From Nocardioides sp. Root190 (GTDB lineage Bacteria; Actinomycetota; Actinomycetes; Propionibacteriales; Nocardioidaceae), in NCBI RefSeq assembly GCF_001428565.1, contig NZ_LMIA01000010.1, positions 248,001-312,000 on the forward strand: 64,000 nucleotides of DNA. Direction: 5' to 3'. Each line of letters begins with the position of its first letter. Positions within the stretch are counted from its first letter, which is position 1. A program made the translations under genes and the position numbers. Shown piece after piece: positions 17,156-26,196 of the stretch. The notes under the pieces were generated by a model. That model saw nothing but the letters and a program-made list of their open reading frames with translations, ran no database searches and was not told where the DNA came from.

Positions 17156-17223
17156 GCCTCTGGCGTTCCGGGCTGCGCAGGCGCACCATGGAGGTCTTGG
17201 GGGAACCCGATCCAGGAGGCACC

Positions 17224-17706
17224 ATGGCCGGTCACATCATCCATGTCCACGCCACCATCCCCGCTCCGGCAGAGCAGGTCTGGGACGTCATCACCGATGT
17301 CGCTCACGCGGACGCCGTGCTGCGCAGCGTCAAGGAGTGCGAGCTCCTCACCGAGGGCGAGTACGACGTCGGCACCCGCTGGAGCGAGCGCCGCACGCTC
17401 TTCGGGCACCACGGCGCCGAGCAGCTCCACGTCGTCGAGTCCGATCCGCCGCTGCGCACCGTCGTGGAGGCCGAGGTGGGCGACGACGTCATCCGCACGG
17501 CCTACCGGCTGACGCCGGCCGGACCGGATCGCACCAGCACCCGCCTGGCCATGACCACGACCGTGGAGATGATCCAGCGCTCCCCGGTGTCGCGGGCGAT
17601 GTGGGCCATGTTCGGCGGCTTCAGCTTCGACCAGTCGCGCAAGGTCCTCGAGCACGACCTGGCCGACATCGAGACGGAGGCCTGCCGCCGCGCGATGACC
17701 GGCTGA
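17224..17706 (+). CDS. SRPBCC-fold (START-like) protein
   Basis: 160 aa. A helix-grip fold: an N-terminal strand HVHATIPAPAEQVWDVITDVAHADAV, then alternating strands, and a long C-terminal helix (DQSRKVLEHDLADIE). Such proteins bind hydrophobic ligands or act as cyclases/Activator-of-Hsp90-like factors. The ATG at 17224 has AGGAGG 6 nt upstream. It stands alone between the transporter and the zinc-ribbon protein; the ligand is unknown. Confidence 0.82.
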   Translation: MAGHIIHVHATIPAPAEQVWDVITDVAHADAVLRSVKECELLTEGEYDVGTRWSERRTLFGHHGAEQLHVVESDPPLRTVVEAEVGDDVIRTAYRLTPAGPDRTSTRLAMTTTVEMIQRSPVSRAMWAMFGGFSFDQSRKVLEHDLADIETEACRRAMTG

Positions 17707-17787
17707 GCACCCCAGGCGCCCGTGTGCGCATCCGAAGGTCCGCAGAACCACGTCCCAGCGGCGAGGTCGCGGTAGCGTGTGCCCGCG

Positions 17788-18816
17788 ATGACCTCCCCGA
17801 CGTACTGCACCAGCTGCGGGCACGACCTCGGGATCGGCCGGTTCTGCACCAACTGTGGCAGGCCGGTTCCCGGCCGACACCCCGAGGCCACCCCGGCTTC
17901 GACCCTGCCCGCGGCCCCCGTGGTGCCGCCGCCGAGCGGGCAGCTGCCGCCAGCGGCGCGCTATCCGCTGTTCGCCGACGCACCGCCCACGGTCATGGCA
18001 CCCGGCCCCGGCGCACCTCCCCCCTCCGCACCTCCGCAGCACGCACCTCCGCCCTCGCCCCCCATGGCCCCGTCGTCGCGCTCGTCCGCATCGGCTCCGG
18101 ACCGCCGCCCGGTGTGGATCCCGTGGCTGGTCGCACTGGTGCTGCTCGCACTCATCGGCGGCGTCGGTGGCGTCCTGCTCCTCGGCGGCGACGACAGCGA
18201 CGGCGACCAGGCCTCCGACGAGCGCGGATCCAGCCAGTCGACCGACTCCACCCGGCCCAGCGACGACGGTTCCAGTGACCAGCCCGACCAGCCGGACAGC
18301 ACCGGGACCGGCGCCCCGGCCCAGGAGCCCGACCCGGACGACGTCGTCGACCTCACCTCGAGCGTCACCGCCGAGGTCCCGGCGATCGCACCCCCGAGTC
18401 GCGACACCCGGAACCGGCCGGTCCGGTTCCGTCCGGCGAACATGTGGGACGACAAGCCGCGCACGGCCTGGCGGATGCCCGGCGACGGCACCGGCCAGAC
18501 GCTGACGTTCGCGTTCGACGAGGACGTCGTGATCACCGAGGTCGGGATGATCAACGGCTACGCGAAGATCGACGGACCCACCAACTGGTACACCTCCAAC
18601 CGCCGGATCCGCACCGTGCAGTGGGAGTTCGACGACGGCACCCGCGTCACCCAGGACCTCGACGACCAGCAGGTCATCCAGATGATCGACCTGGGCCCGG
18701 TCGAGACGCGCAGCGTGACGGTGCACCTGCTCGGCGTCTCCGCACCGGCCAAGGGTGCCGACGGCCGGGACTTCACCGCGATCAGCGAGATCCGCTTCCT
18801 CGGCGCGCCGCGCTGA
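17788..18816 (+). CDS. Zinc-ribbon membrane protein with C-terminal discoidin-like domain
   Basis: 342 aa. An N-terminal zinc ribbon (Cys7, Cys10, Cys20, Cys23) is followed by a long Pro/Ala-rich cytoplasmic linker, one membrane helix (111-133), an Asp/Ser-rich spacer and an external beta-sandwich of the discoidin/NADase-type glycan-binding kind (NMWDDKPRTAWRM...GMINGYAKID...ISEIRFLG). It probably binds envelope sugars while tethered to a cytoplasmic zinc ribbon. The ATG at 17788 is preferred to the GTG at 17779; TAGCGT lies 9 nt upstream. Confidence 0.78.
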   Translation: MTSPTYCTSCGHDLGIGRFCTNCGRPVPGRHPEATPASTLPAAPVVPPPSGQLPPAARYPLFADAPPTVMAPGPGAPPPSAPPQHAPPPSPPMAPSSRSSASAPDRRPVWIPWLVALVLLALIGGVGGVLLLGGDDSDGDQASDERGSSQSTDSTRPSDDGSSDQPDQPDSTGTGAPAQEPDPDDVVDLTSSVTAEVPAIAPPSRDTRNRPVRFRPANMWDDKPRTAWRMPGDGTGQTLTFAFDEDVVITEVGMINGYAKIDGPTNWYTSNRRIRTVQWEFDDGTRVTQDLDDQQVIQMIDLGPVETRSVTVHLLGVSAPAKGADGRDFTAISEIRFLGAPR

Positions 18817-18834
18817 CCCCGGAGGGCGTGTCCC

Positions 18835-19845
18835 TCAGGCGTCCTGGGACGCGACGAGCTCGCCCAGGACCCGGGCGGCAGCCGCTGCCTGCTCCGGCGT
18901 CACGTCGAGGTGGGTGACCAGACGGACGGTCCGCGCACCGACGGCGCCGATGAGTACGCCGGCCTCCCGGGCCCGTGCGACCAGCGCAGGGGCATCGGCA
19001 CAGTCGAACGCGACGATGTTGGTGTCCACGACAGCGGGATCCAGACCGACTGCCTCCGCGAGCAGGCGCGCGTTCGCGTGATCCTCGGCCAGCCGGTCGA
19101 CGTGGTGGTCGAGGGCGTACAGGCCCGCGGCAGCGAGGACGCCGACCTGGCGCATGCCGCCGCCGAGGCGCTTGCGCCGGACCCGTGCCTCGAGGACCGC
19201 CTCACGGCCGCCGACGAGCAGCGAGCCGGCGGGGGCACCGAGTCCCTTGGACAGGCACACCGCCAGGACATCGGCCACGGCGCCGTACGACGCCAGTGGC
19301 ACGCCGGTCGCGACGTGGGCGTTCCAGATCCGGGCTCCGTCGAGGTGGACGGCGACCTGTCGTTCGTCGGCGAACGCCCGCAGGGCCTGGAGGTCGGCGA
19401 GCGGGAGCACGGCACCGCCCGCGAAGTTGTGCGTGTTCTCGGCCGAGATCGCAGCGGTGCGCACGAAGTACATGCCCAGGTCGGGCGCGAACAGGTCGTC
19501 GAGCGCGGTGAGGTCGATCTGGCCGCGCGGGTGGGACCACGTGCGCATCGTCAGTCCGGACACGGCGCCGTGCGCACCGAGCTCGGCGCGGGCGATGTGC
19601 GCACGCGCCTCGCACAGGACCTCCTGGCCGGGCGAGACGACGGACGCGACCGCGAGCACGTTGGCCATCGACCCCGTCGGCGTGAACAGCGCGGCCTCGT
19701 GCCCGAACATCGCCGCGACCCGCTCCTCGAGCGCGATCACACTGGGGTCCTCGCCGTACACGTCGTCGCCGACCTCGGCCGCAGCCATCGCAGCACGCAT
19801 GGGCTGCGTCGGCCGGGTGACCGTGTCGGAGCGGAGGTCGATCAC
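18835..19845 (-). CDS. GntG-family PLP-dependent aldolase (threonine aldolase-like)
   Basis: 336 aa. Opens VIDLRSDTVTRP, the low-specificity threonine aldolase N-terminus; Lys200 in CLSKGLGAPAGS binds PLP and HLDGARIWNA carries the cofactor-contact Asp-Ala-Arg equivalent. It cleaves beta-hydroxy amino acids to glycine and an aldehyde. The GTG at 19845 has an AGGGGG ribosome-binding site 7 nt upstream and a family-type N-terminus. A GTG at 19866 overlapping the aroG stop is the alternative. Downstream of aroG on the same strand. Confidence 0.88.
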   Translation of the reverse strand: MIDLRSDTVTRPTQPMRAAMAAAEVGDDVYGEDPSVIALEERVAAMFGHEAALFTPTGSMANVLAVASVVSPGQEVLCEARAHIARAELGAHGAVSGLTMRTWSHPRGQIDLTALDDLFAPDLGMYFVRTAAISAENTHNFAGGAVLPLADLQALRAFADERQVAVHLDGARIWNAHVATGVPLASYGAVADVLAVCLSKGLGAPAGSLLVGGREAVLEARVRRKRLGGGMRQVGVLAAAGLYALDHHVDRLAEDHANARLLAEAVGLDPAVVDTNIVAFDCADAPALVARAREAGVLIGAVGARTVRLVTHLDVTPEQAAAAARVLGELVASQDA

Positions 19846-19862
19846 CGAGGATCCCCCTGCGC

Positions 19863-21200
19863 TCACTTGAGGCGAATGTTCTCGGCGACCTGGAAGGCGA
19901 GCTCGAGCGACTGCACCCGGTTGAGGCGCGGGTCGACCAGCGACTCGTAGCGGCGGGTCAGGCCCTCCTCGTCGAGCTCCTCGCCACCACCGATGATCTC
20001 CGTGACGTCGTCGCCGGTGTTCTCGACCAGGATGCCGGCCGGAACGGTGCCCAGCGCGCGGTGCACCTCGAAGAAGCCGAGGACCTCGTCGAGGACGTCC
20101 TCGAAGCGGCGCGTCTTGTAGCCGTTGGAGGCCTCGAAGGTGTTGCCGTGCATCGCGTCGCACACCCAGGCCACGTCGGCGCCCTCGGCGGTGACCTTCT
20201 CGACCAGCGCCGGGAGGCCATCGCGGATCTTGCCCGCGCCGAAGCGGGTGATGAAGGTCAACCGGCCGGGCTCGTTGGTCGGGTTGAGCTTCGCGGCGAG
20301 CGCCAGTGCCTCGTCGGCCGTCGCGGTCGGACCGAGCTTGCAGCCGATCGGGTTGCTGATGTGGCTGAAGTACTCGACATGGGCACCGTCGAGCTGGCGG
20401 GTGCGCTCGCCGATCCAGACCATGTGGCCCGAGACGTTGTACGGCTTCTCGGTGCGCGAGTCGATCCGCGTCATCGCGTGCTCGTACTCCATCAGGAGTG
20501 CCTCGTGCGAGGAGTAGAAGTCGACGCGGTGGAACTCGTCGGGGTCGGCACCGATCGCCTGCATGAAGGACAGTGCGCGGTCGATCTCGGCCGCCATCGC
20601 CTCGTAGTGCTGGCCGACGGGCGAGTTGCGGACGAACTCGGAGTTCCAGGTGTGCACCTGCCGCAGGTCGGCGTAGCCACCGGTCGTGAAGGCCCGCACG
20701 AGGTTCAGCGTGGAGGCCGAGGCGTGGTAGACGTCCAGCAGGCGCTGGGGGTCGGGGCGACGGGACTCGGGGGTGAAGTCGAAGCCGTTGACGGCGTCGC
20801 CGCGGTAGGCCGGGAGGGTCACGCCGTCGCGGGTCTCGGAGTCCGAGGAGCGCGGCTTGGCGTACTGGCCCGCGAGACGGCCGACCTTGACCACCGGCAC
20901 GGAGGCCGCGTAGGTCAGCACGACGGCCATCTGCAGCAGGACCTGCAGCTTGTTGCGGGTGTTGTCGGCCGTGGCGTCGACGAAGGTCTCCGCGCAGTCA
21001 CCACCCTGGAGCAGGAACGCCTCGCCGCGGCTCGCGGCCGCGATCTTGGCCTTCAGCTCGTCGCACTCGCCCGCAAAGACCAGCGGAGGAAGCGTGCGCA
21101 GTCGCGCGACGGCCGCAGCGAGAGCCGCGGGGTCGTCGTACGACGGCTGCTGCTTCGCGCCGATGGCGTGCAACTGCTCGAGGGACGGGAGTGTGCTCAC
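19863..21200 (-). CDS. aroG: Class II DAHP synthase
   Basis: 445 aa. It joins phosphoenolpyruvate and erythrose 4-phosphate, the first shikimate-pathway step. Class II (plant-like) motifs include LLQGGDCAETF, VKVGRLAGQYAKPRS, SSHEALLMEYE, GCKLGPT and WVCDAMHGNT, with metal ligands in the CAETF Cys, the HGNT His, and later Glu and Asp residues. GTG start at 21200 is leaderless, with TACGCT 6 nt upstream. In M. tuberculosis aroG (Rv2178c) is likewise next to the pknL region. Confidence 0.96.
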   Translation of the reverse strand: MSTLPSLEQLHAIGAKQQPSYDDPAALAAAVARLRTLPPLVFAGECDELKAKIAAASRGEAFLLQGGDCAETFVDATADNTRNKLQVLLQMAVVLTYAASVPVVKVGRLAGQYAKPRSSDSETRDGVTLPAYRGDAVNGFDFTPESRRPDPQRLLDVYHASASTLNLVRAFTTGGYADLRQVHTWNSEFVRNSPVGQHYEAMAAEIDRALSFMQAIGADPDEFHRVDFYSSHEALLMEYEHAMTRIDSRTEKPYNVSGHMVWIGERTRQLDGAHVEYFSHISNPIGCKLGPTATADEALALAAKLNPTNEPGRLTFITRFGAGKIRDGLPALVEKVTAEGADVAWVCDAMHGNTFEASNGYKTRRFEDVLDEVLGFFEVHRALGTVPAGILVENTGDDVTEIIGGGEELDEEGLTRRYESLVDPRLNRVQSLELAFQVAENIRLK

Positions 21201-21206
21201 CCCTCA

Positions 21207-21212
21207 AGCGTA
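21207..21212 (-). promoter_or_regulatory. Leaderless -10 box of aroG
   Basis: TACGCT (minus strand) ends 6 nt before the GTG at 21200. Confidence 0.55.
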
Positions 21213-21264
21213 CGGCGCGCCGCCCACGGTCACCGACTCGGCGCTGACCCGTGGACGGCGTCAC

Positions 21265-22779
21265 TCAGCGGTGCGGCTGCCTGGGGTCGTCCAACGGGTC
21301 GTCGTCCATGTGCTCGATGTCGGCGAAGTAGCCGCCCTTCGGCTTGTAGAACACCCGCGTGACGGCCCACAGCACAATGCCCAGGAGCAACATGAAGCCC
21401 GCGATGACGTACTGGATCCGGTCGGGCGCGAGCCGTGCCCACGGTCCGAGCAGGTAGAGGCAGAACGCCGCGCCGAGCACCGGCACCGCCGTCGGTGCCT
21501 TGAAGTGGCCGCTGTCGGGGTCGCGGCGCAGGACCAGGCAGCAGACGTTGACGATCGCGAAGACCGCGAGGAGCAGCAGTCCTGTCGTGCCCGACAGGGC
21601 ACTGACGACGGTGACCTCCGTGCCCTCGTCGGCGTCGCCGAGCTTGGCGTCGCGCAGTCCCACCACGGCGACGATCAGCGCCATCGCCAGCACGGTCGTG
21701 AACGCGATCGCGGCCCAGGGGGTGCGACGCCCCGGGAGCACCTTGCCGAGGGCCGGCGGCAACACGCCCTGGCGAGCCAGGCCGTAGAGCAGGCGACTGG
21801 CCATCAGCATGTTGATCAGGGCGGTGTTGGCCACGGCGAAGACGGTCAGGAACGGGAACACGTCGTCGATGGGCAGGTCAGGCGCGCCGATCTTGACGAC
21901 GTCGATGAGGATGCCGGCCTCGGCATTGGTCGGCGTGCCGATGTCGCCGGCGGGGATCACGATCACCACCGAGATGGCCACGAGCATGTAGATGAGGACC
22001 GCGATCCCGAGCCCGGTGAGCATCATCTTCGGGAAGATCCGCTCGGGTTCCTTGGTCTCCTCGACCATGTTGACCGAGTCCTCGAAGCCCACCATCGAGA
22101 AGAAGGCGATCGCCGTCGCGATCGTCACCGCCATGAACAGGCCCTTGTCGCTCGGGCTCTCGAACACCGTGATCCGGTCGAAGTCGCCGTCGCCCTTGGC
22201 CATCACCGAGAAGCCGATCGCGATCACGATGGCGAGGGCGAGCATCTCGACCATGGTCAGGACGACGTTGAACTTCACGCTCTCACCGACGCCGCGCAGG
22301 TTCACGGCGGCCAGCAGGAGCATGAAGGCCAGGGCGACGAACAGTGCCCACCCGGGCGTCGTCGGCACCCCCGACCAGATCTCGTCGAGGCCGATCAGCA
22401 GGTTGTTGGCGAGCAGGTTGGCCGAGGTCGCCGCGCTGGTGATGCCCGAGCAGATGACGGTGAACGCGACGAGGAAGGTCACGAAGTGCACGCCGAAGGC
22501 CTTGTGGGCGTACAAGGCCGCGCCGGCGGCCTGGGGGTACTTCGTCACCAGCTCGAGGTAGGAGTACGCCGTCAGCGTCGCGACCGCGAACGCGACGAGG
22601 AACGGCAGCCACGCGACGCCACCGACCTGGCCGGCCAGGCGCCCGGTGACCGCGTAGACACCGGCTCCGAGGATGTCGCCGACGATGAACAGGAGCAGCA
22701 GCCCTGGCCCGAGCACCCGCTTCAGGTCTGGCTGGTCGTGCGCGTCCGTGGTGTCGGCGCCGGTGGTGTCGCTGGTCAT
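21265..22779 (-). CDS. APC-family amino acid permease
   Basis: 504 aa with about twelve membrane segments from residue 22 on. The first helix carries GDILGAGVYAVTG, the glycine-rich unwound segment typical of APC transporters, and helix 6 carries FFSMVGFEDSVNMVEETKEPER, the conserved F-x-GFE motif and amphipathic loop. ATG at 22779 (MTSDTTGAD) is chosen over the longer open frame. It is monocistronic; the substrate is probably an amino acid or polyamine, unspecified. Confidence 0.88.
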   Translation of the reverse strand: MTSDTTGADTTDAHDQPDLKRVLGPGLLLLFIVGDILGAGVYAVTGRLAGQVGGVAWLPFLVAFAVATLTAYSYLELVTKYPQAAGAALYAHKAFGVHFVTFLVAFTVICSGITSAATSANLLANNLLIGLDEIWSGVPTTPGWALFVALAFMLLLAAVNLRGVGESVKFNVVLTMVEMLALAIVIAIGFSVMAKGDGDFDRITVFESPSDKGLFMAVTIATAIAFFSMVGFEDSVNMVEETKEPERIFPKMMLTGLGIAVLIYMLVAISVVIVIPAGDIGTPTNAEAGILIDVVKIGAPDLPIDDVFPFLTVFAVANTALINMLMASRLLYGLARQGVLPPALGKVLPGRRTPWAAIAFTTVLAMALIVAVVGLRDAKLGDADEGTEVTVVSALSGTTGLLLLAVFAIVNVCCLVLRRDPDSGHFKAPTAVPVLGAAFCLYLLGPWARLAPDRIQYVIAGFMLLLGIVLWAVTRVFYKPKGGYFADIEHMDDDPLDDPRQPHR

Positions 22780-22822
22780 GGGGCTCCATCCCTTCCCGAG
22801 GCGGAAGTCATTCCTGCCGGAC

Positions 22823-23455
22823 TCACCCTTGCGCAGTGAGCCGCGGAACGGAAGCACCTTCCCCGCGCGGCGGTACGACGTGCAGTGCGCGGAGGAGTCC
22901 GAGGAAGGCCTGCGCGAACGGATTGTCCGCAGTGAGGGTCTCGACGACCGACCAGTCGACCTGCTCCCGGACCGCCCGCGCCACCGGGATCACCCGGGTG
23001 AAGTCACAGGCGTGCTCCTCCATCGCGGACAGCTTGTCCCCCATGAGCACGGTCGCGGACAGGACCGCCATCGAGACCGACTCGACCTCCATGACCTCGG
23101 CGTCCTCGAACCGGCCGCGCCCGATCGGCTCGCCCTTGACCCGGAAGATCACGTCGACCATGGCGCCCTCGATGAAGACCTTGAACAGCCAGTCCTCGGG
23201 AGGCTGTACGACGACGAGGTCGCGTGCCGCGAGCAGGTCACGCGCACGCGCGGCGTCCTCCTCGGCCACCATGAAGTCGACGTCGTGGTCGGGCTCCGGA
23301 CCTCCCCGTGCCCACAGTCCGTAGCTGCCGGCGAGGGCATGGTCCACCTCGCCCTCCTTCAGGACCACCGCCACGAGCTTGAGCGCCTCCCGCAGCAGGT
23401 TGGGTCCCACCGGCACCGGCCGTGGCTCACACCCGTCGGCTTCGTCGTACGTCAT
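22823..23455 (-). CDS. Nucleotidyltransferase-fold protein
   Basis: 210 aa. The minimal nucleotidyltransferase motif is visible: GS at 43-44 and D58-x-D60 (HDVDF), followed by a third strand with VDVIFRV (Asp candidate). This resembles MNT/AbiEii-like and lincosamide-type nucleotidyltransferases. A GAGGTGAT ribosome-binding site precedes the ATG at 23455. No toxin partner gene lies next to it, so the role is open. Confidence 0.75.
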   Translation of the reverse strand: MTYDEADGCEPRPVPVGPNLLREALKLVAVVLKEGEVDHALAGSYGLWARGGPEPDHDVDFMVAEEDAARARDLLAARDLVVVQPPEDWLFKVFIEGAMVDVIFRVKGEPIGRGRFEDAEVMEVESVSMAVLSATVLMGDKLSAMEEHACDFTRVIPVARAVREQVDWSVVETLTADNPFAQAFLGLLRALHVVPPRGEGASVPRLTAQG

Positions 23456-23531
23456 CGTCGATCACCTCGGGACCGATGTACCCGTGCTCCGGGCCGATAT
23501 GCGACGACGCCGATCGGGTACCCCCACAGGG

Positions 23532-24344
23532 ATGAGAGTCGTCACCTTCAACATCCTCAACGGTCGCACGCCGCACGACCACGTGGTCGACGTGCAGGTG
23601 CTGGCGGACGCCGTCCGCGACCTCGACGCCGACGTCCTCGCGTTGCAGGAGGTCGACCGCAGCCAGGAACGCTCTGGTCTGGCCGACCTCACCGCGGTGG
23701 CCGCCGAGGCGATGGGAGCCCGCGCCCACCGTTTCGTCGCGGCGCTGGCCGGGAGCCCCGGTGCCACCTGGACGGCAGCGACGGGTGAGGAGCAGCCCGA
23801 TGACGCTGCCTACGGGATCGCGTTGCTCAGCAGGGTTCCGGTCACCGGGTGGGAGGTGGTGCGACTCCCGGCACTGCGCGCCCCGGTCCCGATGCGCTTC
23901 GCAGGCCAGCTGCGGCCCAACCTGGTGCGCGACGAGCCGCGGGTGGCCGTCGCGGCCCTTCTCGAGACGTCCTTCGGCCCGGTCACCGTCGCCACCACCC
24001 ACCTGTCCTTCGTGAGCTGGTGGAACGGACGCCAGCTCGCCCACCTCGCCAGGGCACTGCGCGGCGCGCGCGGTCCGCTCGTGCTGACCGGCGACCTCAA
24101 CATGGGTGCCGACCGCGCCAGCCGGATCACCGGTCTCTCGCCGCTGGTTCGCGCGGCGACCTTCCCGGTGGGCGATCCGGTCGAGCAGCTCGACCACGTG
24201 CTCGGCGAGCCGGAGATGACCGCCCGGGGGGAGGCCCGCCGGATGGCCCTGTCGGACCACCGGGCGTTGGTGGTCGACCTCGAGCCGGGGTCGGTCGGGC
24301 TCAGCCGAAGAAGACCTGCGCCTCGGCGTACTCCTCGGCGCTGA
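23532..24344 (+). CDS. Endonuclease/exonuclease/phosphatase (EEP) family hydrolase
   Basis: 270 aa. Metal-dependent EEP-fold enzyme: FNILNGR (Asn ligand), LALQEVDRSQ (Glu), TTHLS, LTGDLNMG (Asp/Asn) and SDHRALVVD (catalytic Asp-His). The ATG at 23532 opens with MRVVTFNILNGR as in the family. The substrate may be nucleic acid, inositol phosphate or lipid headgroup. Its 3' end overlaps the convergent phosphofructokinase by 44 bp. Confidence 0.85.
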   Translation: MRVVTFNILNGRTPHDHVVDVQVLADAVRDLDADVLALQEVDRSQERSGLADLTAVAAEAMGARAHRFVAALAGSPGATWTAATGEEQPDDAAYGIALLSRVPVTGWEVVRLPALRAPVPMRFAGQLRPNLVRDEPRVAVAALLETSFGPVTVATTHLSFVSWWNGRQLAHLARALRGARGPLVLTGDLNMGADRASRITGLSPLVRAATFPVGDPVEQLDHVLGEPEMTARGEARRMALSDHRALVVDLEPGSVGLSRRRPAPRRTPRR

Positions 24345-25329
24345 CCAGCTTGAGGGCAGCCGTGCCCTCGCTCAACGGGACGCGCACGATGTCGGTGCCC
24401 CGCAGCGCGACCATGACGCCGAAGTCCCCGTCGGCGACCGCACCGATCGCCTGCAGCCCGAAGCGGGTGGCGAGCCAGCGGTCGAAGGCCGAGGGAGTGC
24501 CGCCGCGCTGGACGTGACCGAGGACGACGGCCCGGGCCTCTGACCCGGTGCGCACCTCGATCTCGTGGGCGAGCCGGTCGCCGATGCCGCCGAGCCGGAC
24601 GTGACCGAAGGCGTCCTTCTCCCCGCTGGCCAGGGTCATGCCGGTGCCGTCGGCCGGAACAGCGCCCTCGGAGACCACGATGATCGGCGCGTACTCGCTG
24701 TGGAAACGGGTCTGGACGTGGGCACACACCGCCTCGATGTCGAAGGGCACCTCGGGGATGAGCACCGCGCTCGCTCCCCCGGCGATGCCGGCGTGCAACG
24801 CGATCCAGCCGGCATGACGGCCCATGACCTCGACGACCAGGACGCGGTGGTGGGACTCGGCGGTGGTGTGGAGCCGGTCGATGGCCTCGGTGGCGATGTT
24901 GACCGCGGTGTCGAAGCCGAAGGTGAAGTCGGTCCCGGAGAGGTCGTTGTCGATGGTCTTGGGGACGCCGACGACGGCCACCCCGAGGTCGGCGAGCTTC
25001 GTCGCGACGCCGAGCGTGTCCTCGCCGCCGATCGCGACGAGCGCCTCGACCCCGGCTGCGGCGAGGTTCTCGCGGATCCGCTCCACGCCGCCGTCGACAG
25101 CGAACGGGTTGGTCCGCGACGAGCCCAGGATCGTGCCGCCGCGCGGGAGGATGCCGCGACACTGCTCGATCCCGAGCGGCATCGTGATCCCCTCGAGCGG
25201 CCCCCGCCACCCGTCGCGGAAGCCGACGAAGTCGAAGCCGTGCTCGTTGACCCCCTTGCGGACCACGGCCCGGATCACCGCATTGAGTCCCGGGCAGTCG
25301 CCCCCACCGGTCAGTACACCGACGCGCAT
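24301..25329 (-). CDS. 6-Phosphofructokinase, probably pyrophosphate-dependent
   Basis: 342 aa, group III PFK. It phosphorylates fructose 6-phosphate. GGGDCPGLNAVIR binds phosphate, PKTIDNDL contains the catalytic Asp, and MGRHAGWIA binds substrate. Asp104 in GGEDT and Lys124 in PKTIDND are the pair found in PPi-dependent enzymes such as that of Amycolatopsis methanolica; ATP enzymes have Gly at 104. ATG at 25329 has TACGTT 6 nt upstream, a leaderless signal. Divergent from the DUF1028 gene, 45 bp apart. Confidence 0.93.
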   Translation of the reverse strand: MRVGVLTGGGDCPGLNAVIRAVVRKGVNEHGFDFVGFRDGWRGPLEGITMPLGIEQCRGILPRGGTILGSSRTNPFAVDGGVERIRENLAAAGVEALVAIGGEDTLGVATKLADLGVAVVGVPKTIDNDLSGTDFTFGFDTAVNIATEAIDRLHTTAESHHRVLVVEVMGRHAGWIALHAGIAGGASAVLIPEVPFDIEAVCAHVQTRFHSEYAPIIVVSEGAVPADGTGMTLASGEKDAFGHVRLGGIGDRLAHEIEVRTGSEARAVVLGHVQRGGTPSAFDRWLATRFGLQAIGAVADGDFGVMVALRGTDIVRVPLSEGTAALKLVSAEEYAEAQVFFG

Positions 25330-25335
25330 GACTCC

Positions 25336-25341
25336 AACGTA
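25336..25341 (-). promoter_or_regulatory. Leaderless -10 box of the phosphofructokinase
   Basis: TACGTT (minus strand) ends 6 nt before the ATG at 25329. The divergent TAGGCT box of the DUF1028 gene is only 20 bp away, so the two promoters are back to back. Confidence 0.55.
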
Positions 25342-25361
25342 CGCGCTCGCCGGCGGACTCC

Positions 25362-25367
25362 TAGGCT
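25362..25367 (+). promoter_or_regulatory. Leaderless -10 box of the DUF1028 gene
   Basis: TAGGCT ends 7 nt before the ATG at 25375. Confidence 0.65.
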
Positions 25368-25374
25368 GACGACC

Positions 25375-26193
25375 ATGACCTTCTCGATCGTTGCCCGGTC
25401 CGCCGACGGTGAGTCGTGGGGCGTCGCCGTCGCCTCGAAGTTCCTCGCTGTCGGTTCTGCCGTCCCCGCGGCGGTCGCCGGCGTGGGTGCCCTGGCCACC
25501 CAGGCGGACGCGAACGTCGCCTACAAGGGCCTGGCCCTGTCGCACCTCGACGAGGGCGCGACGGCACCCATCGCACTCGAGCGACTGCTGGAGGAGGACC
25601 CCGGCCACGCGCACCGCCAGGTCGGGATCGTCGACCTCGACGGCACTGCGGCCTCGCACACGGGCGCAGAGTGCATCCCGTGGGCCGGCGGACGGACCGG
25701 GGCCGGGTACGCCGTCCAGGGCAACTGCCTCACCGGGCCCGAGGTCCTCGAGGCGATGGAGCAGGCCTGGGCCGACAGCACCCCCGAGGCGCCGCTCCAG
25801 GACCGGCTGATCGCCGCCCTGGCCGCGGGTGATGCGGCCGGTGGCGATCGCCGCGGCCGCCAGTCGGCGGCGATCCTCGTGGTCCGTGACGAGGCGGGCT
25901 ACGGCGGGCTGGACGACGTCGCGGTCGACCTGCGCGTCGACGACCACGCGACCCCGATCGAGGAGATGGTGCGGTTGCTCGACCTGCACGAGCTCTACCT
26001 CACCGCCTCGACCGACGAAGAGAAGATCACCGTCGACGACGCGCTCCGCAACGAGCTGGAGACCTTCGCCGCAGGTGCCGGGCACCGCGACTTCCATTCC
26101 TGGGTCGGCACCGAGAACTACGAGATGCGGGTGGCGCCGGACCTGTCGTGGATCGACCAGCGGATCCTCGACGTCGTGCGCGGGGACGCCTGA
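25375..26193 (+). CDS. DUF1028 (Ntn-hydrolase-like) protein
   Basis: 272 aa. The N-terminus TFSIVARSADGESWGVAVASKFLAVGS and the AVQGNCLTGPEVLEAM segment are the DUF1028 signature; DUF1028 proteins have an Ntn-hydrolase-like fold. A C-terminal extension after residue 200 is acidic. The start is leaderless (TAGGCT 7 nt upstream). It converges with the coiled-coil gene, stops 3 bp apart. Substrate unknown. Confidence 0.85.
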   Translation: MTFSIVARSADGESWGVAVASKFLAVGSAVPAAVAGVGALATQADANVAYKGLALSHLDEGATAPIALERLLEEDPGHAHRQVGIVDLDGTAASHTGAECIPWAGGRTGAGYAVQGNCLTGPEVLEAMEQAWADSTPEAPLQDRLIAALAAGDAAGGDRRGRQSAAILVVRDEAGYGGLDDVAVDLRVDDHATPIEEMVRLLDLHELYLTASTDEEKITVDDALRNELETFAAGAGHRDFHSWVGTENYEMRVAPDLSWIDQRILDVVRGDA

Positions 26194-26196
26194 GGC

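Noticed and set aside
22823..23455. Nucleotidyltransferase as MNT partner of the HEPN gene
   Set aside because: The two are about 14.5 kb apart with many genes between; MNT-HEPN toxin-antitoxin pairs are adjacent.
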